Source: Plantago ovata
Taxonomy: Eukaryota > Streptophyta > Magnoliopsida > Lamiales > Plantaginaceae
Reading direction: 5' to 3'
Length of the DNA: 64,000 nucleotides
NCBI GenBank assembly: GCA_028274465.1
Contig: CM051458.1
Location: 17,809,566 to 17,873,565, forward strand
Below the pieces are notes generated by a model. That model did not search any database. It saw only the letters and a list, made by a program, of their open reading frames with translations, and had not been told where the DNA came from. This document shows positions 54,601 to 64,000 of this stretch, piece after piece. The position numbers and the translations under genes are program-made. Positions within the stretch are counted from its first letter, which is position 1, and the number at the start of each line of letters is the position of its first letter.

Positions 54601-56640
54601 GTGAATGCAACCTAAAAAATCTAAGAAAGCAGTAAACGTGCAAATGCAAATGGATATGCGAGGTACTATACTCAGCCTACCAATGTCAAGCTCCAAACTA
54701 ATAATACTAGATCACTTAAATCCAATCCCCCCTCATGAAATTAACGCTAGTCCCTAGCAGTAAGAAAATGAGGAAATAAGATGTGATACTAGATGTTACC
54801 CCATGGTTTGGCCTCGGTCGGCTGAGTATGATGCTTGTGATTTATTGGGCCTCCTTTGTGAGCGTCATAGGTGGTCATCAGGTCTTCTGGCAGGTGTAGT
54901 AGTTCGATTTATACGCCGAACAGGAGCAACTCCTCTATCAGAGTTATCATTGCCCGTATGGCCTTCATTGTCACTACGATCACGCACACCCTCACTAGTA
55001 GAGTTGCAGTGGCAGGTAGAATTCTCAAGAGTGGCCGCCGCTGTTATGGAATCCCCCATCCTGAAACCCTCCAATAGGATGTGAACTGTTGAAGGGGAAA
55101 GGGCAGTGGTATCAGGACCTCCCCCTCCAACGATTTACACCATGAGAAGGTTACAGTAAGCTGCTCGGACACTCAGAAGTCTTCTACCTTTTTCTCCAAT
55201 TTCGACCACATTCTCCACTGTTGCTCCGCCCGATGTCAATATGATGTTCACTTCAGAGGTTGGCAAAGGGCGCCCCAACGAGGGACTGGGTACCCATGTC
55301 GTTACGTTTTGGAACCAAGCTAGCGCTTCGGAACCTTCTAGCAACTGCGAACTCAAGATCAAACCCGTCGCTGCTAGAATGTCCCGGTGCCTTCCTGTTC
55401 ACTCGAACTATGTAGTCCTCGTGATGGAGTGCTGACATAATAGTGGTTTCTGACCCTTCGGCGGTGCATGAATAGGCATATGAGTCCTTACTCCATGTGT
55501 ACTCTAGCTCCTCCTCTTGGTTAATCCACGACGTTGTTGCCAAACCTCTTGGCTCGAACGCACATCTAGCGAGATCACCTTCCTTGACATGGTTCTTCAC
55601 AACAATCATACGGGTATGCTCCCTTCCCTTAGTATGGTACCTACAAACAGCGATTAGCACCTCGTATGACTCAAAACAGACTCAAATATATGCTAGTGTA
55701 AAGGCGAAACACACAAGTGATAAAATCAACTATCGAACTCCCCAAACCACAATGTCTAGCCTAGCTTCTTCATCATGCAACATATCAACGTAACTACTAC
55801 ATGCAATACATCACATCATGATCCTACTAGACAACCAATAACCTTGATAACAAGGTTTCAATTCATACCATAGCAGCGCAAAAAATTCAACAGCATAAAT
55901 CCTCATTCTCGACTAATAAGCATTCTATCGTCAAATCCACCAACATTACACCAATAAACATATCCATACGCTATGAATCAAAGATAAAGACATAATGCAT
56001 AACAAGATATATCATCTAATAACAAAATACCGAAATCAACAATTAAAGCAAAATTGAGCATGCAATTGATAGTAAATAGCATGTCTAATCATAATAACAA
56101 CATACCCATGCATCAAACAAGCATAATTGAGGCTCAAATTAGAAAACCCCCAAATTCGAAAATTAGGGTTCTTAAAGATGATACCTCAGATCTGCAAATC
56201 TAACGAATTAGGATGAAATCTGATCAGTTAGGATGATAGATCATGTAATAGGCTTCGAAATAAGCTAAAGAACACTCAATTTCGTCAAGAAATGAAGAAG
56301 TTATGAAGATTTAGAAGCAAAATCGCACTTTTCGGGTTTTTTGGGAGTATGGATGAAGAAGAATGAAGAAAATAATGATTTGGGGTTGAAATCTGCATTT
56401 TTTAAGATCTGGCACTGTGGGGCGGTTCGCCCCCCAAGTGGGGCGGTTCGCCCCGTGCTCCCTAATGCGGGGAGACGGGTCCCGATGTCAGAAAATGCGG
56501 TTTTAATCCCGAAACTAATTTTATCCAAAAAACCACTCGAAAATCTCACTCGAACAAAAGCATATACGACACACACAAGAACAAATTCGCATATGAGAAG
56601 CAAATAGTTAGAGAATGAAATGCATGCAAAAAGCAAAAAA
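54601..56640 (-). other. Element G extra segment of unknown origin
   Basis: Read on the minus strand, a GC-rich hairpin pair (56419-56454) is followed by AT-rich leader-like sequence with an AGAACCCTAATTTTCG stretch. Then comes ~540 nt with possible GT (56184) and AG (55641) ends, then a 135-codon frame (55253-55660; EEELEYTWSKDSYAYSCTAE) and a 75-codon frame (55135-55362). The layout resembles a plant 5' UTR, intron and exon, but the intron acceptor is not kept in F. It is absent from B and E. No function is assigned. Confidence 0.45.
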
Positions 56641-56717
56641 GAAAGCAATAAATAATTCCGGGTTGCCTCCCGGATAGCGTCATTGTTTAAAGTCTTTGAC
56701 TCGACTCCTGTCTGCGC

Positions 56718-58827
56718 CTATCTCCTCTTTTTGCGGGTACTAGGCTTCCCCTTCATTGATCTCCTCTCCATGCCACGAACCTGTGAATAAGAAAGAATAT
56801 AGGCTGCAAGACCACAATAGTGAGTAGTAATATCAGGCGGTTCAGGTGGATCAGGTATGGCTTGCAATACGTGTTGCTTGCCATTTACTTCGATGGTGCA
56901 AGTTCTTTGGTAGATATCCATCACCGAGCGTAGCTTGGTGAAGAATGTTTGCCCTAAGAGTATGACATCCCCCGTTCCAGGTGCAGACGCCGGCATACTA
57001 CGAAATCGGTGTATATAGATGCTTCACCAATCTTGACCAACACATTTTTCACAACTCCTTCGGGTCTCATAAATGATCCATCCGCCAGTCGCACAATAGC
57101 CCTTTCCTCGGATAGTTTTCCAAGGTTACTCTTTTCAAACACATTCAAAGGAATTATGTTTGAGTAGGATCCCGTGTCTAGTGTGGCACGGACATCTTCA
57201 AGCTCACCAATCCCTACCTTAACATCGAAACTTTTAGGGAGTGGTTCGGGATCCTCTTGCTCCTCATCACTTGCGTCAGAACCAAGGTCCTCCTTTTCTT
57301 CCTCAGCCTGTAGAAGTTCTTCCTTCATGCAACACTCGCACCTAACACCCTTCCTGATGGTGATTTCGTCAGGTACATCATCAGCCAATGTAATGGCATT
57401 CGACTTCACAGTGCTGCTAGGTAGTTTCCGGTCGATCAACTCTTGCATCTTTTGATGGGCAAGCCTAGTGCTCTCTTCCAACTTATCAAGCCTTACCCTA
57501 GTCTTCTCAGAATCTTCCTCATAACGTTTGAGAAAACTTTGTGTGTGATCAACCATCTTTTGCAAATTCTCCATCAGTAGAGCCGACTTCGACTTCGGTG
57601 GCTCTTTCGGAGCGGGGTTTTCGCAGTGATCATTACCATAGTTCAGCCTACTACGGTCTTGGTTAGGTCCATAAGTTTGGTTAGCCGGTGCATATCCTTG
57701 ATTGTTACGGTATCCTCTTCTCCAAAATCCACCTCGAGGATTCCTACCGTCTTGTCCGTAGCTAACTTCTTGAGTGCCAAACTCCGTAGCAAAGGCTTCT
57801 TCTTCTCCTCCTCGAGCCCAGTTGCCATCATCGTATGCCAGCTCCGATCTACACATATGAGCCCCATGCCCATAGTTCTTGCATATTCGGCATACTTCGT
57901 TTGAAACAGTTGTTCCGGTGGCGCTCTTGAGGACTTGCTTCAATTCGTTGGTAAAGCACTCGAATTGATCCCTATTCCCCCTGTACATAGGGTTTTCTTG
58001 AGTCGGTGGAGCTTCAGGTCCACGTCTCCTAACCATTGCTCTTGGGTCCTTGAACTGCGAACCCTTAGCAAGCCTTTCGAAAACAGCCCAGACGGCTTCT
58101 GCGGTTTCCTCCCAAATATTGCCTCGGCATTGGAAATCCACCACTTGTTGGTTCTCGAAGGTTAGTCCATTGTAGAAGTGTTGGACTAGGTCGGAGAGTT
58201 CAAAACCATGGTGAGGGCACTTGTTCGTGAGATCTTGGAACCTCTCGAACGCGGTGTAGATGGTCTCATCATAGTCCTGCTTGAATCCATTGATTTGCGC
58301 CTTATGCGCGGTAGTCAGAGTGTGTGGGAAGTATTTCTCCATGAAAGCTGAAAAAACCTTTTCCCAAGTGTCCAGCGAGCCGGCTGGTAGAGAACTCAGC
58401 ATAACTTGGCTCTGTCGCCAAGTCCCATAGCAAAAACCTTCATCCTCAACTCATCCGTTGTTATGTCAGCTCCGGATCGTGGGAGTTGATTGACGAAATC
58501 ATCGATATCGTTCAAATACCCCATCACATCTTCCCTTGATAAGCCATAGAACCTCGGAAGTTGTTGGAATGCGTGGTTCTTGATCTCCAGATCTTGGGTT
58601 GCAGGCGAAAGAACAATCGCCGGTCCCCTCATATGATCCTTGGTGGGTTGTACCCATCCCTTCAGTGGTCTACCTTCTGCCATTCCGTCGATTTCCTTGG
58701 AAAGGAGTCGCCTTCTTTGGTGATAGACTCTATCGATCTCAGCAATTGAATCAGCAAGCGGTATCCTGCAGAACGTGTATGCGGCATACCCAATCTGTGA
58801 CAGACTAGGTAAAGTAATTAGAAACAA
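56718..58827 (-). pseudogene. Element G gag and protease-like region
   Basis: This is the best kept B-type copy. It has MAEGRPLKGWVQPTKDHMRG near 58690 and then the capsid domain (SLDTWEKVFSAFMEKYFPHT, QDLTNKCPHHGFELSDLVQH). Zinc-knuckle-like CRICKNYGHGAHMC follows, with a QDGRNPRGGFWRRGYRNNQG stretch, a coiled coil (MENLQKMVDHTQSFLKRYEE), a CECC motif, an acidic DLGSDASDEEQEDPEPLP and the protease-like TLDTGSYSNIIPLNVFEKS. Gag forms particles; the protease would process them. A hairpin follows at 56657-56674. There are only a few breaks. Confidence 0.8.
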
Positions 58828-58928
58828 ACTAGGAAAGCAGAGAGAGATTAAAAAGAAAAACTAAAAGTAAAAGAGATAGAAATCTAAAGCTGTAAATAAA
58901 AACAAATTAAACAGAAAAAAGGAATATA

Positions 58929-58947
58929 GTCCCCGGCAACGGCGCCA
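58929..58947 (-). other. Primer-binding site, element G
   Basis: On the minus strand TGGCGCCGTTGCCGGGGAC, three bases inside the 5' LTR. Confidence 0.9.
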
Positions 58948-58950
58948 ATT

Positions 58951-60204
58951 TGATGAACGCGGATTTGTCGGTTCCGGTTCAGTCAAATAATATTTGTTAT
59001 TTAGCCAAAGGCAATCCACAACTACAACGAAAACCGTAGTCTAGTAGTAGAATGACTCGAGTGTCGTTCTCTCAGGACTATAACTAGCTTTATCTATTTA
59101 ACAAGAGAATATAAAACAGCAAATAAAAAGCAATAGGGGTTTTCAAGCAGATAATGGAGATTGGTGATAGTATGGTCCTTCTTAACATAATGGGTCGATA
59201 ATCATGCATAAATTCCTCGGTCTTGCATAGAGATCTTTGAATCAATCTTGTGTCCTTGTTGCAAGTATTAAGCACTACGAAGATAATATGGGTCTGACTC
59301 ATCAACAACTAACGTCCTAATGTGTTCCGTAATCATTCAACACTACGAAGATAATTGGTCTGATTGGTTGACAAGTGTCCATGCGTGTATAATAATCAAT
59401 ACAACATACGAGAATTTTGGTGTTCAACTGATCAACGAAATAAAGCAATGACACAGAGTATAATGCGCGATATAGCCATTAGCATGATTATCTTCCCTCG
59501 CTAAGAATTCACATACTACCACCAACGATAATTTTAGCTACTCATAGGCATGCAATCAATAGCAATCATAGAAGAAAACATATTGAAAGAATTTAAAATA
59601 AGTAGATAAAAGTTGTAAGATACAAAGTTACCGAAGGTTGTCAATCTCCGGATGATTGTGATCCTACGCGCTCCAATCTGCTATGAAAAAGTATCCCCTA
59701 AGCTATGGAACTCCCAGGACAGGCCCCAGGAAGTCCCTACCTAAAACTATAGAGAGAGGTGAGAAAGTAGGCTTGGAAAGATATGATTTTCGGAGAGAAA
59801 ACTCGCAACTATATATAGGCCCGAAGTTCCTCTGGGGCGGTTCGCACCCCAGTGTGAACGCGGAATTTTCGCGTTTTCGACGCGGTTTTGGATTTTATCA
59901 CCTTTTCGGACTCGGTTTATGACTTCTATTAGCCTTCTAACCTCCAGATTCGGCCCCTAGACTCCAAATCCTATCCGGAAACCTTCAGATACTCCAAATA
60001 GGCTTCTGGAACACCAATTCCTTGTAGACTTTAATGTAATTGCTCGCAAATCTCCGAATTTCAACCAAAACCTGTAAAATAAAGTCTAAAGGGAAACGTG
60101 ACACTATTCTAATAAAATGTACTAAAATATAGCTAAATTAACATAGAGGATAGCTAAAATAGGTGAAAAAGACTCGAATGAAAGTGTAAAATACACATTC
60201 ATCA
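58951..60204 (-). repeat. Element G 5' LTR
   Basis: It is 1254 bp, TGATGAA...TTCATCA. A single altered hairpin unit lies at about 59834-59850. It is followed by target duplication cctca. Confidence 0.95.
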
Positions 60205-61200
60205 CCTCACATGACACAAAACTGACTCATGCATATGCTAGTGTAAGAACGAAACACACAAGTGATAAAATCAACAATCGAGCTCCCCGAACCTTATATG
60301 TCTAGCCTAGCTTCCACAACATGCAACATACCAATGTATCTACTACATGCAATACATCACATTATGCTCTTGCTAGACAACCAATAACCTAGATGGCTAG
60401 GCTCAATTCATACCATAGTAGCGAAAAATTCGATCATCATAAATCCTCATACTCAACAATTAAGCATTCTATCATCAAATCCAGCAACATTACACCAATA
60501 AAAACAATCATAAGCATGTAATCAAAGATAAAGACATATTGCATAACAAGATATATCATCTAGTAGCAAAATTCCCAAATCAATAATCCAAGCATAATTG
60601 AGCATGCAATTGATAGTAAATAACACTTATAATCACACAAACAACATACCCATGCATCAAATAAGCATAATTGAAGCTCAAATTAGAAAACCCCCAAATT
60701 CGAAAATTAGGGTTCTTAGAATGATACCTCAGATCTGAAAATCTAATGCATTAGGACGAAATCTGTTCAGATGGAAAGATATATCATGTAATAGGCTTCG
60801 ATTTAAGCTAAAGAACACTAAATTTGGTCAAGAAATGAAGAAGTTATGAAGATTTGAAGTTGAAATCGCGATTTTCGGTTTTTGGGGAGGAGTAATGATG
60901 AAGATATGAAGAAAATGAGGAAAAGAGGAAGAATCCGCATTTTTTAATTTCTGGGGCCGTGGGGCGGTTCGCCCCACACGGGGCAATTCGCCCCCCACGT
61001 GGGGCGGTTCGCCCCGTGCTCCCCGATGCGGGGAGACGACTCCTGTCGTCAGAAAATGCGGTTTTTAATCCCCGAAACCAATTTTTTCAAAAAACCACTC
61101 GAAAAATATCACTCAAACATAAGCATATACGACACAGATATGAACAAATTCGCAGACGAGAAGCAAATAGTTCAAGAATGAATGCATGCAGAAAAGCAGT
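60205..61200 (-). other. Element F extra segment, proximal part
   Basis: Matches G 55660-56640. It includes three hairpin units (60961-60975, 60980-60994, 61001-61015) and the leader-like AGAACCCTAATTTTCG stretch. No gene is supported. Confidence 0.6.
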
Positions 61201-61248
61201 AAAGAAAGCGATAAAAATTCCGGGTTGCCTCCCGGATAGCGTCATTGT

Positions 61249-63384
61249 TTAAAGTCTTTGACTCGACTCCTGTCTGCGCCTATCTCTTCTTTTTGCGGGT
61301 ACTAGGCTTCCCCTTCGTTGATCTCCTCTCCATGCCACGAACCTGTGAATAAGAAAGAATATATGCTGGAAGACCACAATAGTGAGTAGTGAAAGAAATA
61401 TCAGGCGGATCAGGTGGATCAGATATGGCTTGTAACACGTGTTGCTTGCCATCCACTTCGATGCTGCAAGTTCTTGGTAGATGTCCATCACGGAGCGTAG
61501 TTTGGTCAAGAATGTTTTCCCTAAGAGTATGACATCCCCCGTTCCAGGTGCAGACGCCGGCATAACTACAAAATTGGTGTATACGGAAGCTGCACTAATC
61601 TTGACCAACACATTTTTCACAACGCCTTCGGGTCTCATGAAGGATCCATCCGCCAGTTGCACAATAGCCCTATGCTCAGATAGTTTTCCAAGGCCACTCT
61701 TTTCAAACACATTCAAAGGGATTATGTTTGAGTAGGATCTCGTGTCTAGCGTGGCACGGACATCTTCAAGCTCACCAATCCCTACCTTAACATCGAAACT
61801 TTTAGGGAATGGTTCGGGATCCTCTTGCTCCTCATCACTTGCGTCAGAACCAAGGTCCTTCTCATCTTCCTTAGCCTGTAGAAGTTCTTCCTTCTTGCAA
61901 CACTCGCACTTAACAACCTTCTTTATGGGCAGTGTTGCTAGGCAGTTTGCCTTGTTCCCTACTTGCTCCTCGGTCGATCAATTCTTGCATCTTTTGATGG
62001 GCAAGCCTAGTGCTCTCTTCAAACCTATTAAGTCTTGCCCTAGTCTTCTCGGAATCTTCTTCATAACGTTTGAGAAAACTTTGGGTGTGATCAACCATCT
62101 TCTGCAAATTCTCCATCAGTTGAGCCGACTTCGACTTCGGTGGCTCTTTCGGAGCGGGGTTTTCGCAGTGATCATTACCATAGTTTAGCCTGCTACGGTG
62201 TTGGTTAGGGCCATAAGTTTGGGTAGCCGGTACATATCCTTGATTGTTCCGGAATCCTCTTCTCCAAAATCCACCTCGAGGGTTCCTACCGTCTTGTCCG
62301 TAGCTAACTTCTTGAGTACCAAATCTGTAGCAAAGGCTTCTTCTTCGCGTCCTCAAGCCCAGTTGCCATCATCGTATGCCAGCTCCGATCTACACATATG
62401 AGCCCCATGCCCATAGTTCTTGCAAATTCGGCATACTTCGTTCGAAACAGTTGTTCCGGTGGCGCTCTTAAGGACTTGCTTCAATTCGTTGGTAAAGCAT
62501 TCGAATTGATCCCCATTCCCCCTATACATAGGGGCTTCTTGAGTCGTTGGAGCTTCAGGTCCACGTCTCCTAACCATTGCTCTTGGGTCCTTGAACTGCG
62601 AACCCTTAGCAAGCCTTTCGAAAACTGACCAGACGGCTTCTGCGGTTTCCTCCCAAATATTGCCTCGGCATTGGAAATCCACCACTTGTTGGTTCTCGAA
62701 GGTTAGTCCATTGTAGAAGTGTTGGACTAGGTCAGAAATTTCGAAACCATGGTGAGGGCACTTGTTCATGAGATCTTGAAATCTCTCAAACGTGGTGTAG
62801 ATGGTCTCATCATAGTCCTACTTGAATCCAGTGATCTGCACCTTTAGCGCGGTAGTCAAGGTGTGAGGGAAGTATTTTTCCATGAAAGCTGAAAAAACCT
62901 TCTCCCAAGTGTCCAGCGAGCCTGCTGTTAGAGAACTCAACCATGACTTGGCTCTGTCGCCAAGTCCCATAGCAAAAACCTTCATCCTTAACTCATCCGT
63001 TGTTATTTCAGCTCCGGGTCGTGGGAGTTGGTTGACGAAATCATCGTGCAAGTACCCCATCACATCTTCCCTTGATAAGCCATAGAACCTCGGAAGTTGT
63101 TGGAATCCGTGGTTCTTGATTTCCAGATCTCGAGTTGCAGACGAAAGAACAATCGCCGGTCCCCTCATACGATCCTTAGTGGGTTGAACCCATGCTTTCA
63201 GTGGTCTAGCTTCTGCCATTCCGTCGATTTCCTTGAAAAGACTGTGTACAGATTCAGAGAAATCGGTATCCTCTATTTCCTCTAGCGCGCGCCTTACGAG
63301 TAGTCGCCTTCTTTGGTGGTAGACTCTGTCGATCTCAGCAATTGAATCAGCAAGCGGTGTTCCTACAGAAAGTGTATGCGGCAT
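61249..63384 (-). pseudogene. Element F gag and protease-like region
   Basis: B-type gag starts near 63220 (MAEARPLKAWVQPTKDRMRG), with the capsid domain, zinc-knuckle-like CRICKNYGHGAHMC, coiled coil and protease-like stretch (VILLGKTFLTKLRSVMDIYQ) in the same order as G. The short frame upstream (MPHTLSVGTPLADSIAEIDR, from 63384) is shared with the leader of B. A hairpin follows at 61219-61236. It is a fossil with several breaks. Confidence 0.75.
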
Positions 63385-63507
63385 ACACTATCTGTGACAG
63401 ACTAGGAAAGCAGTATCAGAGAGATATTAAAAAGGAAAACTAAAACTAATAGAATTAGGAGTCGAAAGCTGAAAATATAAACAAATTAAACAGAAAAAAG
63501 GAGTATA

Positions 63508-63526
63508 GTCCCCGGCAACGGCGCCA
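63508..63526 (-). other. Primer-binding site, element F
   Basis: On the minus strand TGGCGCCGTTGCCGGGGAC, three bases inside the 5' LTR. Confidence 0.9.
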
Positions 63527-63529
63527 AGT

Positions 63530-64000
63530 TGATGAACGCTGGTTTTTCGGTTCCCGGTTCGATCAAATAAATTTGTTATTTAGCCAAAGGCAATCCACAA
63601 CTACAACGAAAACCGTAGTGTACCAGTAGAATGACTCGAGTGTCGTTCTCTGAGGACTATGACTAGCTTTATCAAATCTAATTTAGAATATAAAAACAGC
63701 AGACGGATAGCAAAGGGGTTTCTAACTGATAATGGAGATTGGTGATAGTATGATCCTTCAAAGCATAACGGGTCGATAATCATGCGTAAATTCCTCGGTC
63801 TTGCATGGAGATCTTTGAATCAATCTAATGTCCTGTTGCAATTATTAAGCACTACGAAGATAACGATTCTGACAAGTCAAGCACTATTATCCTATTGTGT
63901 TCCGTAATTATTCAACACTACGAAGATAAACTTGCGAACAGGTCGACGAGGGTCCAATTGTGCATAATAATTAATACAACATACAAGAATTTTGGGCTTA
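63530..64000 (-). repeat. Element F 5' LTR, first 471 bp seen
   Basis: Matches 48320-48790 with about ten differences; it continues beyond the window. Confidence 0.95.

Larger units (their letters stand above)
52003..60204 (-). mobile_element. Element G: Athila-like gag-pro element with extra 2-kb segment
   Basis: It has LTRs 58951-60204 (5') and 52003-53278 (3') and target duplication cctca at 51998-52002 and 60205-60209. It is 8.2 kb with B-type gag and protease-like region, the extra segment and the 3' module. No RT or integrase is present. LTRs differ by ~1.5% (~0.6 Myr). It is inserted in the extra segment of its close relative F. It has only a few breaks. Confidence 0.92.
48320..64000 (-). 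mobile_element. Element F: Athila-like gag-pro element with extra segment, host of G
   Basis: The 3' LTR is 48320-49594 and the 5' LTR begins at 63530 and runs off the window. Order on the minus strand is LTR, primer site, B-type gag plus protease-like, extra segment (61200 to 60205, then 52002 to ~50900 beyond G), 3' module, LTR. G interrupts the extra segment. There is no RT or integrase. The ~470 bp of LTR that can be compared differ by ~2%. Coding parts have several breaks. Confidence 0.88.

Noticed and set aside
54803-55084. Plus-strand frames in the F/G extra segment (51110-51382, 51515-51751, 54803-55084, 55241-55435, 55497-55793) as host genes on the opposite strand.
   Set aside because: They overlap the minus-strand frames shared by F and G and show no recognisable domain; the segment belongs to the minus-strand elements.
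1-64000. Host protein-coding genes, rRNA, tRNA, Helitrons, LINEs, SINEs or DNA transposons.
   Set aside because: Every stretch can be placed in an LTR element by LTR, primer site, coding domain or target duplication; nothing outside these was supported.

Overview
The window is a piece of plant nuclear heterochromatin made almost entirely of nested LTR retrotransposons. I found no host gene, rRNA, tRNA gene or CRISPR array. A flowering plant is indicated by the lineages present: Ty3/gypsy Tat (with the second, aRNH-type RNase H), Ty3/gypsy Athila (tRNA-Asp-type primer site TGGCGCCGTTGCCGGGGAC) and Ty1/copia SIRE/Maximus (tRNA-Met primer site TGGTATCAGAGC). The species cannot be told from this sequence; a eudicot is only a guess. 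Two runs of exactly 100 N (20465-20564, 45547-45646) are assembly gaps.

Layout. The outermost element is A, a Tat-type element on the plus strand. Its 5' LTR and leader open the window, and its body lies at 845-1393, 7735-10971 and 33187-37053; its 3' LTR is not seen. Three insertions interrupt A. Element B (1394-7734, plus, target duplication catat) sits in gag. Element C (10972-33186, minus, target duplication gtgtc) sits in reverse transcriptase and is itself split by the SIRE element S (11245-24696, minus, target duplication gtctt). At 37054 a diverged SIRE-like LTR, H, begins; it is cut after 226 bp by element D (37280 onward, plus). D carries element E (41325-47515, minus, target duplication gatgg) in its 3' region and element F (48320 to beyond the window, minus) in its 3' LTR. 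F carries element G (52003-60204, minus, target duplication cctca). The right half is therefore five elements deep (A, H, D, F, G).

B, C, D, E, F and G share one LTR family: about 1.25-1.37 kb, 7-bp inverted ends TGATGAA/TTCATCA, a GC-rich hairpin array just before the TATA box, and a common 3' module with a long purine tract and two small hairpins. Their coding cargo differs. C has gag plus a full Athila-type pol and is the likely source of replication proteins. B, E, F and G carry a different gag plus a protease-like domain and no RT or integrase (TR-GAG-like). D has a C-type gag only. F and G also hold a ~2-kb segment of unknown origin.

By-eye LTR comparison, assuming the commonly used 1.3e-8 substitutions per site per year, gives rough ages: S ~0.8% (~0.3 Myr), E ~1.3%, G ~1.5%, C ~2%, B ~2%, F ~2% (partial), D ~4-5% (~1.8 Myr). 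This order agrees with the nesting. All coding parts are treated as fossils; the best preserved long frames are the gag of C and the accessory frames of S.

Most interesting are: the GGGGCG-GTT-CGCCCC hairpin module that recurs in LTR promoters, in the F/G cargo and inside a gag; three short in-frame intron-like segments (75, 72, 75 nt) in the accessory ORF of S; a TCAGCAA/TTGCTGA heptamer scattered through S; and the modular exchange of cargo behind one LTR.
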